Source: Knoxdaviesia capensis (lineage: Eukaryota; Ascomycota; Sordariomycetes; Microascales; Gondwanamycetaceae). From it: a stretch of 64,000 bases of DNA. Of the stretch, positions 1 through 11,699 are shown in pieces. Position numbers and translations under genes: made by a program. Position 1 is the stretch's first letter, and each line of letters starts with the position of its first letter. The stretch lies in the NCBI GenBank assembly GCA_001510575.1, contig LNGK01000009.1, positions 1-64,000 on the forward strand, given 5' to 3'. The notes beneath the pieces are model-generated. The model saw nothing but the letters and a program-made list of their open reading frames with translations. It did no database searches and had not been told where the DNA came from.

Positions 1-3000
1 AGCGGTAAAATAAAAAAAGAATAATAAAAGAAAAATTCTAAAAAGGGAAAATAGTATAGCTTAATAGTAAGGCGTAGCTAAAAACTAAAATAGAATAAAG
101 GAAATTAGGATATAGATAGAATTAGGATATAAATAAGGGATAACTATAGAACGAATATTATAAAGGAAAAGTAAAATAATAAATAAAAAAATAAAAAAGG
201 AAAGAATAGTATAGGGTAAGGTAACTATCTACCGATAGATGATAGACGCTTACGATCTAGCTCGAGTAGGCGACGACTAGTATACTAAAGGCTACGAATA
301 AGCTAGCTATCCTTAACGTACGCTAGGAATAAGTTAAACCTATTATAGCGTTTATTAAGCCGATAACTACCCGGTAACTCTAGAGTATAGGTATTACCCT
401 AGTAAACGTCGATAATAAGCTACGGTCTATCGTAGAATAGCTTATGTTTATATTTTTATAGTCGATATCGTAACGTCTAATCGCCTTTACTAAAAATACG
501 ATACGTAGCCTTATCGTTTTATAATATAGTACGGATATATATTCGGTATACCTTTACGGAGTTAGATAATAAGCGAACGGTCTTAAATAACTATCTTTCG
601 TAAGCTAAATCTTATTAGGAAGCGATAACTTCGTTTATAGTAGGTTCCCGTTTATACGGCGTAGTAATATAGGTAGCGCTATCGTAGGGCTTAGTGTTAA
701 AAAGTAGGTAATATAGGGAAAAGCTACTTATTTATAGTCTATTTAGGTAGATACGTATAGCTTTAAGAATAACTATTAGCTAATCGATATCTTCTCGGTT
801 TTCGGTATTAGCGTTAGCTAGATAGTTAGCGATATACTTAATTTACCTATTAAAGCGCTTAACTTAGCTATTCGTCCGTAGATAGTATATTATTATACGA
901 TACTATTATATAGGGGGGTTATAGTTAGCGAGGAGGGTCTTAAATTTATTAGAGTTAAAGGGGGTACTATTATTAGTAATAATCTTAACTAGCGGTCCGA
1001 ATACTACGTAAATACGTATTACTAGTAACTTTATAGTAACTAAAGTACTATTACGGGGGTCTATAGCTACTATAGCGTAGCTAGTAGCGTACTCGACTAT
1101 TATTAATAGCTATATCCGTTTACTATTAATAATAAAACGGCTAGTAAAGTCTATTCCCTAGCGTACTAATAGTCGTGCGGTTAGTATCGGTCGTAGCGAT
1201 TCCGTTACTTTAGGGGGCTTTTATAGTAATTAATATTCCGTATACCGTTAAATAGCCTTATTCGTAGCTAAAATTAAATTAGGATACTATACTCGTTTAG
1301 CTAATAGTATATATAGGGTACTAACGCGCGTATAGCCTTCTAGCTTATAAACCTTAATAGCTTCTAAAACGGAGGCCTCGTACGTTAGTATCTTTATTAG
1401 GATATGGTTAATAACGGTATATACTTCGCTATAAAAGATAGCGAAATAGTCCTAAACGAAGGTTAAAGGGATATGATAGGGGAGTAGATAGCTATTCTCT
1501 AAGTAGTTAATAATATCCTAGATATCGTATTATCTAAGGTTATCTAACTTCTTAATATTAGGGGCGATTAGCGTATCGTTCGTAGGTTATTTAGTATTTA
1601 TAGTATTACTCGGAGGCTATTTAGCATCGTTTTACGGTAGTCGCGCCGGTAGACGTATCTTAAATCGTTAGTTCGGTAGTCTAGGGGTCTCGTTATTAGT
1701 AGTAGGAAAGGCGTCGGTTAACGTATTATTATCGTTCGTTTCGTACCCTTCCTCCTTATTCGTTACGAGCGTTATATCTATACGCGGCCGTAATAACTAA
1801 TTAGCTAAAATATTAGCTTTACTAGATTAGTAGTAAATACGTACGCTATAGTATACGATTATATTAAGAAATCGTAATATTCTAGCTAGCTATTCTTACT
1901 TAGTAGTAAAAAGGCGTAGGGTTTCGTAGTTAGTAATAATAGTAATCTCGGCGGCCTCTAGCTAGCTCCTCTAATACTATAATAATATAATAATAGTAAG
2001 TATTTCTCTCTCCTAGGCACTATATCGCTACTAGGTCTTTAATAAAACGGCGTTAAAGTACGTAACTAGGCGTAAAACGCTACGTTTATTATTAAAATCG
2101 CGCTATAGTTAGAATAACGTAGTACTAACGGTATAATTAGAGGCGTCGGTCTCGAGTACTAATAAGAGTATATAGTTATAGTTACGTAGCTCTAGGAGGG
2201 AGGCTATAGTATCGCGAATATCGCGCTAGGCTTATAACGACTCGTTATCTAATTATACTTATACGCCTTTAGGCTTATTTACTCCGGTATACTTATAGAG
2301 TAGACGCGTTTTATATACGAAGTAGGGGATAAAGCGGCGTAAATAGCTAGCGGTATTTAAAAAGCTATAGATCTTAGTAGTAGTAATAGGCGCTAGTCTT
2401 TCGCGGACGGTAGCTACTTTCTTAGGGTCGGGACGAATACTATAGATAGAGATAATTATTCCTAGGAACTTACTTTCTTTAACGAACTATTCGCACTTCT
2501 TAAGGTTTAATAATAGTCGATAGCAGCTTAATTAGCGTAGAATAGCGACTATTCTCTCGGCTAACTCTATTATTATCTTACCCTAAATATAGATATTATC
2601 TAAAAGGCCTATAGTAAAGGTACGTACCGGCTTAAGGACCTCGTTTATAAAACGCTAGAAAGTTATAGGTACGTTTATAAAGCTAAATAGTATACGAAGC
2701 TATTCGTATTATCTAAATAGCGTAGAAAACGCTATCTTTAGTACCGCCTCGGGGTTTATAACTATCTACTAGAAGCTATCTTCTAAGTCGAGAAAGGTAT
2801 AGAATCGGTATCTAGCGGCCTATTAGAAGGAATCCTCGATATTTAGTAGTAGATAAGCTACCTTTCGCGTAACTTCGTTTAACGTACGGTAGTTAATTAC
2901 GAAACGGTATCTAGGCTAGTTATTACTAGGGAGGGGCTTCTTAAGTAGTAATAATATAGGTACGGACTATAGGGAGTTAATAGCGTATCGAATAATACCG

Positions 3001-6000
3001 AGTAAGAGTAGTTTATTAGTAAATTCCTTTATAATTTCACGTTAGTAGGGGCTATAGTAGCGTAGGGGGAGAGATCTAGGTTTAGTATTAGCGGTCTTAA
3101 TATTATACTAAGTACGGGCCTTTACGTCCGGTCTAGTATCGAAATACTATAGAATAAAGACGAAGGTATTATTATCGAAGGCCTTTCGTATAATTATTAG
3201 GGCTTCGGTATTTACTTTCTTCTATTAGTTTTCTATAATAATACGGGTACTATAAATAGCGTCGCGCTTCGTACGTTCTTTCGTAAGTAATAGTTACTTC
3301 TTATACTTAGGTAATAGCTCTTCGTTAAATTCGATAGTTATTCAGTCGGTATTTACCGTTCTAGGAAACGTTTATTAAGGTAAAGGAGTACTATTATACT
3401 ATTACTTAGCGAGGTACGTAATAAAGGGAAACGATTCGGAGGTAATATAGGAGAGGGTATAGGTATCGGGATCTACGGGTAAAATACTATAAATATATAT
3501 CGATAGAGGTAAAGGGAGGTTCTTATCATAGAAAAAAGTAGGATTATCGTAAAAAGAGGTGATATTATTATAGGAAGAGGTAATATTTATTAGACTAGAA
3601 TCGGTAGTAGAGGTAGTATAGGTAATAGCGATATTATCTCGTTTCTAGGGAGGGTAGAAATATAGAATAACGGGGGAATCGCGTAAGAGTATAAGCTTTA
3701 TCGTGCTATTAGCGTTAATATAACCGAGCTTCGTAACTCCGCTTCGGCCGATAGTTAGGTCGGTAGGGTAGGTACCGTCGGTAATAATACTAGCTACTAT
3801 AGAAATAACCTTAGATAGTCCGTTAATAGTCGTTAGTCGGAAGGAAATAACGATATCGTTAATAATAGCGAAGCTACTATTACTACCTAGGCTACTAAGG
3901 CGTAGAGGGTTAGCTAATCGGTATAGCGTTAAATAACGACGAGCGTACGATTTAGAGACGAATACGCTAGCTATTCTAGTATCGATAAATACTATAAGTA
4001 GCGTTTATTAGTTATTCGTTAGTAAACTAGTATAGAGGCGGTATCGTTTACGGTATCCTTCGCGTCGTAGCTATTTTATTAGTATCTTACTAATTAACGT
4101 TAATTCCTCTACTAAAGGGGTTATAAATAGTATAGAATAGTAGGTAACGTTAGCGAAATAGTTATTATCTACGTCTAAGCCTATAGCTTCTAAGAGGGGA
4201 GATCCTTTAGGAGATAAATCTTCTTTCTATATAGGGTATATACTATAAATAGCGGGTTTCTTATCCCCTCTCCTATTATTCTACTATCCTTTATTTATTA
4301 TTAGTCTATCTTTATTCCTAGAGGGGTAGGGAGTAGGGGAACGGTACGTCTTTCGGTCCTAAGACGGTCTTTATAAATAATTACGGTCGCGGGAGGTATT
4401 TCGAGAATAGTTACGAGGCTTACAGGAATAACTACGATTATCTATTATTTAGCCTCGATTTATCGTGAAACGCGTGTTCTAGCGCGCCTTTTAACGTCGA
4501 TCGTTATTCTTAGTACGTGGCTCCGTATATTCGCGAACCTAATAACCTATCTTTCTATACTAGAAATACGTAGATTTATCTTTATCTTTATCCTACGTAA
4601 TATAATTAAGTACTTCTTTACGGGTTCTAAATTATAGCGTTTCTCCTTCCTCTTTAGTCTTCGGCGTACTATTTAGCTAAGCGGCGTATAATTATCTAGT
4701 CTTTAATAGGTAATAGGTAGTATTAACTATAGTATAGATACTAGAGTCGGGGGTTATATCCTACTATATCTTATACTATAAGTCCGTAATATTATAGCGT
4801 AGAATATCCTCTACTATACGTTAAATATAATATGTTTCGAGTAAGTTATTAGTAGAATTCTATACTATTTTAGCTAAAAGTTTAATAGCTTTATATTTAG
4901 ACTTATTTTAATAATTAAACGCGAGAGCTATAAATATACGCGAAGGGGTAGATATTAGTATATAACTAGAGATAAATATTAGTATAGATTCTATTAGTAT
5001 AGGCTATAGTATATCGGTATACTATCGAATAAAATACTAAAGGGGTATAAATTCGCCTCTAATTACTAGTAGTATTCGAGACGTCTAATACGTATATAGA
5101 ATTATAGATTTATATAAGTAGGTCTAAATACGTATTAATTATACTATAACTATATAGTCTACCTTACTTAAGTAGTTACTTTATAGCTAACTAATAGCTT
5201 TTTTACCGTTTTTCTTACGATCCTCTCTATTACTAATATCTAATAAGAGTATTAGCTCTAGAAACGTTACTTAGAGGTATTAATACTACCTAATAGTATA
5301 CTTATCGTTTATTAAAGGTATATTATACTTTATTAGATTACTTTCGATAGCTAAATTCCTATTTTCTAAATAAGGGCCTAGGAATCGTCCTTTAATAGCT
5401 AGCTATAATAGTAGTATAAAGCCGTTAATACTAATATTAGTAAACGGTTTACTTTTAGGTCCTAGATATAATTTCGCTTAAAATATTACTTTAGGGGGTA
5501 TTATTTATAAGGGTATTCGCTAGAATAGTATAGGAAATATTAGAAATATACTACTATCGTATGCTCTTTATCTATATATATAACCTTATTATCCTTCTAG
5601 AACCGTACTACCTATACCTCTCGGTGTTTATAATATAATATATAGTACCGAGGGCTAGTTTCTCGTTAGTTAGACGCTAGTTATAGGTAATAACGGGTTA
5701 TTAGCTATAGTTACGCTAGAAAGGGGGCTTTTTCTACTTAGGTCGGTAGGTAATAGTAGTCTTATTATCTACGGACTAGCTAATAATAGCGAGGGAATAG
5801 GAAAAGAGGATAAGGTAGCTATAGCTATAGCTAGTAAGTTACTATAGCTTATAGCGTCTATTAGCTTTTTTAGAAGCTTTTCTATTATCGTACTAATAAT
5901 AGTATTTATATTATTAGTACGCTCTTTCTCTCTCGCTTATCTATTAAAGCTAGACTCTATATAGTCTATAAGTAGCGCTTTTATTATTTATTTTAATTCC

Positions 6001-7568
6001 TCGATCGTAATAGACTTAGTATATTAAGGCGGTAAACTACTTACTAGCTATACTAGTAGAATATTTATCCCGTTATCTATAGCCTTTCCTTTCCCTTATC
6101 CTATTATTATCCGACGATTATACGTAATAGGGGTTACTTCTATAGGGGGTTATAGCTCCTTAACCGGTGACTTACCGGTTTATAGGTTAGTTATAGCGCT
6201 TACCTTACTTAAGGCTTTAAGGTTATAGGTAATACTTTTATCTCTTTTACGTAGAATACGTTATTCTTTATCCGATATTTAGCGTAAAAGCGGATATTAG
6301 CGGTTTAGGCTCGCTAGGAAATAGGGGGTTAGGGATATAAACCGATAGTAAGTAGGAGCGAAAGGGAATAAATAGGGAAAACTAGAGCGTACTAGTTATA
6401 AATAGTTAGATAGTTTAGATTTATAGGGTTAATAATAAGGGAAAAGAGCGGTAGAAAGGATAACTATTAGAAAAGAAATAGGGCTAGTAAAATAAGAAAT
6501 AAGACTATTAATATATAAACGGGGTATAAAGGGGGTATAAAAGCGGGTTAGTCTTAGAATAAGAGGCGGATTAGTAATTAGAATTAAATAGAATAGGAGA
6601 ATAGGTAATAAAGGAAGTCCGTAAACGGAGGTAGTAGAAAATAATCGAAAATAGTAGAAATATTAAGACGTTAGTTATCGGAATAGTAGGAGTCTTAGAA
6701 ATAACTAGAAAAAGTCGTAGGGATAAATAGGTAAAGTCGTAGAATAAATAGAAGGGTCGTAAAAATAAAGGAAAAATCGTAGAAAAGTCGTAGAAATAAA
6801 TGGAAATAGTTGGATTAGCTATTAAATGTTTAGTAATAGGACTCGAACCTATTAGTAGTATCCGATAGCTTAGGAGGTATAGGAAAGGCACGCGGGGGGC
6901 GTATAAAACGTCGGTAAAGGTAGGGTAATTCGGTATTTTACTAGAGTAATAGCTATTAATTAGCTATTAGTTCGGTAAGGACGGAATTAAAAGAAGGAAA
7001 ATAAAAGATATTTATTTAATCGTGCTTTCGTTACTAAAAGGAGGTTAAATAGAAAGGGTTTTTATAAAAGAAAGGTAATTCGTAGTTTACTACGGCGGAA
7101 AGTAGTAAAGCTATCGGCGGAGGTNAATTCTAAATTAAAAGAAAGGAAAGTCGANATATCGGTCGATTACGTATCGATTAGGACTCGAACCTAGAGGAAA
7201 GGTAGTCGATTACGACGGTTAGGCTTTAAAGGAAGGTTAATAAGAGATTAATAGTATAAGTATTATACTTATAAAAAATTAATTTTTTATAATTCCTAGA
7301 TATATAGTCTAAAGGACTAATAAATAAGTTATAATTATAAGGTACGTATAGAGAAATATATATAAAGGGAAGCTTTTTTTTTCTATCTTAAGATATTTCC
7401 TATAAAAGCGCGGTAGATATCTACCTTTTATAGGTCTTTTACTAGCTCTTTAAGGCATTTATATATATATAGATATACACCCAAATGCTCACCGCTAGGT
7501 AGTATCCACGTGTATTAGTATACGTTTATACGTAATTACAATGCACTCTAACCTATTAGGGATCCACA
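1..7568 (-). mobile_element. Ty3/gypsy-type LTR retroelement, minus-strand copy, cut by the left edge
   Basis: This is the reverse complement of the plus-strand element at 10,259 to about 17,804: base 1 matches base 17,804, and the LTR at 7,288-7,568 matches the one at 10,259-10,541. Decayed gag and pol lie on the minus strand, with the zinc-knuckle region near 4,530-4,575 and the protease motif near 3,980, where GGA has become AGA. Its 5' LTR abuts copia reverse-transcriptase sequence at 7,569, so it seems to have inserted into that element. If so, about 2.3 kb including the 3' LTR lies outside the window, followed by a duplicated GATC and the missing copia RNase H. It cannot be active. Differences from the other copy argue against a simple assembly duplicate. 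Confidence 0.87.
7288..7568 (-). repeat. 5' LTR of the minus-strand gypsy-type element
   Basis: On the minus strand the LTR begins TGTGGATCC and ends GGAATTATA. The start keeps its canonical TG, whereas both plus-strand LTRs start TATAGATCC, which is what RIP would make of TGTGG. The first 100 bases (7,468-7,568 on the plus strand) retain several CpA/TpG sites, so this end is only lightly mutated. The LTR is 281 bp against 283 bp for the other two, with a small indel in an A/T run. Confidence 0.85.
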
Positions 7569-10258
7569 GATCCGTCTTAGTAATACGAGTAGAGGAATAG
7601 TTATATAATTAGTAAAAGCTACGTAGTAGTAAATAGAAAATACTAAATTAGGTCTCGTTATCGTAGTTATATAGATAAGTTATCCGATTATAGACCGATA
7701 TTTCTCTATATTAATAGTAGAAAGCCTTTCACCGTCTAAAGTAGCTAAGTTAATACTAGATATCGGAATAGATACCGGTCGTGTTATAGAGATATTAAAT
7801 CTAGCGTTTATTATAATCGCTTCTATATACTATATCTAGTATATAGAATAGGAGTTAAAGTTAATGCCGATTACTACTCCTAGTAACTACCGTAGCTTAC
7901 CTATTAGGTCTACTTTTAGATACTCTTAAAGTTCTAGCTTAAAATTAATTAGTATTTTATCTTTCTAGCCGAAATATAGAATATCGTCTATATATATAAC
8001 TAGAATTATACCGTCTTTCTATTAGTAAAACGACGCTTTATCTATTTATAATCTTATAAATCCTATATATAAAAGCATATCGTAAAGTCTTAGCTACTAT
8101 TATCGGCTAGCTTATTTTAGACTATATAATACTCGTTTTAGACGAATAAACGATTTCTCTATCTAGCCTAAGTTACGGACGAAATCCGGATCACGTCGTC
8201 TAATTTCATATATTAGTTAAACTATTCCTTCGTATTATCGTATATATACCTCCTCTTCTAGGAGTCTATATAAGAAAGCTACTATAATATCTAACTATCG
8301 TACGGCTAAATATTCTTTAGCTATAATAGCTAATATTACTCTCTACGTTATAGCGTACGATATTACGGCGAAGGTTTCCTAATAATTAAAGCCCTTACGT
8401 TATTAAAATCTATAGGCTATAATACGTACTTTCTATTTAATAATCTATCTATACTTATTATATTTAGACTTTAGTACCTATTTAGCCGTAATCGGCCTAT
8501 ATTCGGACGGTAGCGACTTAACGAATTCGAAGACTCTACGGTTAAATATATTTATTAATTCTATAAGTCTAGTATCTAACTATTCGTTAGTATTCGCGCC
8601 CCTTAGAGCTAATATTATCGTTATCGGATTAGAAAAGCTAGCCTTAATAGAATTATTAAGCTAATCGGAATCGTTAATATTAGTTATTAAATTAATAGCG
8701 TCAGGACTAGTATCCGGACTTCTTTTAATAAGTCGTCGAGCTAGATTATTATACTTATACGCGATAACTAGGTTATCGAAATCCACTTAGTCTCTATTCT
8801 AGGTAACTATACGCCTAATCTTCTTTTTAGCGAAAGTTCCCTTTAGCTATAACTTTAGAATATTAGGTAGTTTTTCTTCTAAGTCTTTAAGGATTCTTAT
8901 ATTAGACGAAATCTAGACTTTTCGAAATTTAGGTACTTATACTTTATATAAATATATACCTTAGTAACTAACTAATAAGCTAAATTCTCCTCGTAAAGTA
9001 AATTTACTAGGTAAATTACTATTTACGCGCGCTCTAACCTCTATAGGCACGTAAATAATAATACGGGAACCTAAAGTTCGTAGGTATATAATATTCAGCT
9101 AAAAATCCCGTTTAGCTACGGGTATCTAGCTCTACTAACGTTCCGTAGGACTAGAACCGTAGCTATTAACGGTTAGATTAATTAATTAAGTAATAGCTTC
9201 TAAAATATATCCCTATAGATATATTAGAATGCTTTACTATATTATAGTTACCCTTATACGGATTACTAGCTCTTTTATAGCTCGTTTAGTACTACCGTTA
9301 TAAGTATAGCTATAAGCTAGGGAGGGATTAACTTTCGAACTAATTTAGTTCGTAAACTTAGTAATTATCCTAATCTATACGTCCGTTCCGTTATCTATAA
9401 TAATTAACTCCGGAATAGAATCGGTAATATTTATTATATATTAAATTATATTCTTAATTTTATTACTAGCTTTCGACTTTCTATCTAAAATATAAATAAA
9501 TTTTATTTTAGAAAAATTATCTATAATAACGAGAAAGTAACGCTTACCTTTAAAGGTTTATACCGATATCTTAGTAACGTCGTAATATAATACCTAGCTA
9601 ATTCGTTTAGCTCTCGTTCGTCTATCCTTTAGCTTAAACTTCGAGATTTTTAAAATCTCGTACGCCTTATATAGGCCTAAATCGTTAATATACGCTTTTA
9701 TACTCGACTTATCTACTAAAGCTCTTTTAATAGACTATAGTATCTTTAAGAGAACCTCGGCGCTTAGATATCCTAGTCGTTTATATATTAGGCGTAAGCG
9801 TTAACGTATACTTAATACTTACGTAAAGCTTTTAGGTATCGATTAATATTAGTCTATCTATCGGAATAATTAGACGAATATTAGTCTTTTATATAGAGAC
9901 TGCTAGAACTAGCGTTTTTCCCGTAGTAACGTATACTACGAGCGTCTTTTACGGGGGGACGCCTAGAACTAAGATTATTATTCCGGTAGTAATAATTATA
10001 ACTACGAATATCTTTTAAGGGGGGATATTTAGAACTAAAATTATAGTCTTTTATAAGGTAATTATAATAACTAGATAATTTATAAGTAGTCTCCTTAGAT
10101 AGTTTTAGAGAGATAGTCTCCTCTAGTATAAAATTACGGATAATAGGAGCATATACGGGCTTCCGGATAATAGGTTCACCGGAGGTCATAACTCGCATGA
10201 AGAACCTACGGTTTTCCACGTTAATCTCTGAAATTAAGACGTTTTTAGTATTAAAAAT
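7569..10258 (-). mobile_element. Ty1/copia element, 3' part: pre-integrase, integrase and reverse transcriptase (decayed)
   Basis: Read on the minus strand with TAG/TAA taken as former Trp/Gln, this encodes in order: a linker (10,258-9,881); a GAG-pre-integrase segment with the LGYLSAEVLL signature near 9,783-9,760; integrase with the IIIDNGTD motif at 9,395-9,381; reverse transcriptase with RLKRVLYSLK near 8,143-8,107, like the copia LNKALYGLKQ motif; and the catalytic VIYIDDI at about 7,997-7,980. Sequence continues to an LLRRI segment, where copia RTs normally go on to LRYLKGT, and then stops at the gypsy LTR. RNase H is missing and predicted to lie left of the window. The upstream part (gag, protease) is at 20,100-21,760, displaced by the plus-strand gypsy insertion. 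Confidence 0.85.
10255..10258 (+). repeat. Target-site duplication AAAT, left copy
   Basis: AAAT directly precedes the 5' LTR and recurs directly after the 3' LTR at 20,100-20,103. Removing the element and one AAAT joins the two copia halves in the same reading frame (protein GNSI followed by FNTKNV), which supports both the 4-bp length and the LTR boundaries. Confidence 0.8.
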
Positions 10259-10541
10259 TATAGATCCCCAATAGGTCAGAGTGTATTGCAATTACGTATA
10301 AACGTATACTAATACACGTAGATACTGCCTAGCGGTAAGTATTTAGGTATATATCTATATATATATAAATACCTTAAAGAGCTAGTAAAAGACCTATAAA
10401 AGGTAGATATCTACCGCGCTTTTATAGGAAATATCTTAAGATAGAAAAAATTTAAGCTTCCCTTTATATATATTTCTCTATACGTGCCTTATAATTATAA
10501 CTTATTTATTAGTCCTTTAGACTATATATCTAGGAATTATA
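10259..10541 (+). repeat. 5' LTR of the plus-strand gypsy-type element
   Basis: It starts TATAGATCC and ends GGAATTATA. Against the 3' LTR it shows eleven differences by eye, all C/T or G/A transitions, with no transversion or indel (one position is N in the 3' copy). That is the pattern expected if the two LTRs were identical at insertion and then mutated only by RIP. Confidence 0.88.
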
Positions 10542-10560
10542 AAAAATTAATTTTTTATAA
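10537..10560. repeat. 24-bp perfect palindrome at the 5' LTR/internal boundary
   Basis: The left half is TTATAAAAAATT and the right half is its exact complement. It straddles the end of the 5' LTR and occupies the place where a primer-binding site is expected. The same palindrome is at 7,269-7,292 in the minus-strand copy. It is absent at the 3' LTR junction. RIP could have created part of the symmetry. Confidence 0.6.
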
Positions 10561-10634
10561 GCGTAATACTCATACTATTAATCTCTTATTAACCTTCCTT
10601 TAAAGCCTAACCGTCGTAATCGACTACCTTTCCT

Positions 10635-10994
10635 CTAGGTTCGAGTCCTAATCGATACGTAATCGACCGATATTTCGACTTTCCTTTCTTTTAATTTAGA
10701 ATTCACCTCCGCCGATAGCTTTATTACTTTCCGCCGCGGTAAACTACGAATTACCTTTCTTTTATAAAAAAACCCCTTCTATTTAACCTCCTTTTAGTAA
10801 CGAAAGCACGTTAAATAAATATCTTTTATTTTCCTTCTTTTAATTCCGTCCTTACCGAACTAATAGCTAATTAACTACTATTACTCTAGTAAAATACCGA
10901 ATTACCCTACCTTTACTAACGTTTTACACGCTTCCCGCGTGCCTTTCCTATACCTCCTAAGCTATCGGATACTACTAATAGGTTCGAGTCCTAT
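10635..10994 (+). other. Two tRNA T-arm-like hairpins with perfect B-box motifs in the element leader
   Basis: GGTTCGAGTCC occurs at 10,638-10,648 and 10,981-10,991, matching the RNA polymerase III B-box consensus. The second sits in a perfect five-pair stem (ATAGG/CCTAT) with a seven-base TTCGAGT loop, and the first has one mismatch. Neither has a matching acceptor stem or a clear A box at the expected distance, so these are not intact tRNAs. The reverse-complement copies are at 7,181-7,191 and 6,839-6,849. Confidence 0.5.
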
Positions 10995-11699
10995 TACTAA
11001 ATATTTAATAGCTAATCCCTCTATTTTTATTTATTTCTACGACTTTTCCTTTATTTTTTATGATATTTCTATTTATTTTACGACTTTACTTATTTATTTC
11101 TACGACTTTTTCTAGTTATTTCTAAGACTCCTACTATTCCGATAACTAACGTCTTAATATTTCTACTATTTTCGATTATTTTCTACTACCTCCGTTTACG
11201 GATTTCCTTTTTACCTATTCTCCTATTCTATTTAAATTCTAATTACTAATCCGCCTCTTATTCTAAGACTGACCCGCTTTTATACCCCCTTTTATACCCC
11301 GTTTATATGCTAATAGTCTTATTTCTTATTTTATTAGCTCTATTTCTTTTCTAATAGTTATCCTTTCTACCGCTTTTTCCCCCTATTATTAACCCTATAA
11401 ATCTAGACTATCTAACTATTTAGGACTATTATACTCTAGTTTACCCTATTTATTCCCTTTCGCTCCTACTTACTATCGGTTTATATCCCTAACCCCCTAT
11501 ATCCTAGCGAGCCTAGACCGTTAATATCCGCTTTTACGCCGAATATCGGATAAAGAATAACGTATTCTACGTAAAAGAGATAAAAGCATTACCTATAACC
11601 TTAAAGCCTTAAGTAAAGTAAGCGCTATAACTAACTTATAAACTGGTAAGTTACTAGTTAAGGAGCTATAACCCCCTACGGAAGTAACCCCTATTACGT

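Noticed and set aside
6571..6891. 106-codon minus-strand frame in the AT-rich block
   Set aside because: It lies in the leader of a RIP-mutated gypsy element, has the Phe/Ile/Tyr-rich composition of random AT-rich DNA, and its counterpart in the other copy is not preserved as a protein.
7288..10541. Reading the 280-bp repeats at 7,288 and 10,259 as the LTRs of the enclosed copia element
   Set aside because: They are inverted relative to each other, whereas LTRs of one element are direct repeats. The true partner of the second is at 19,817, in direct orientation and with a target duplication.
10635..10994. Functional tRNA genes in the gypsy leader
   Set aside because: Only T-arm hairpins are present. 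No acceptor stem, D-arm or anticodon arm can be paired at the right spacing.
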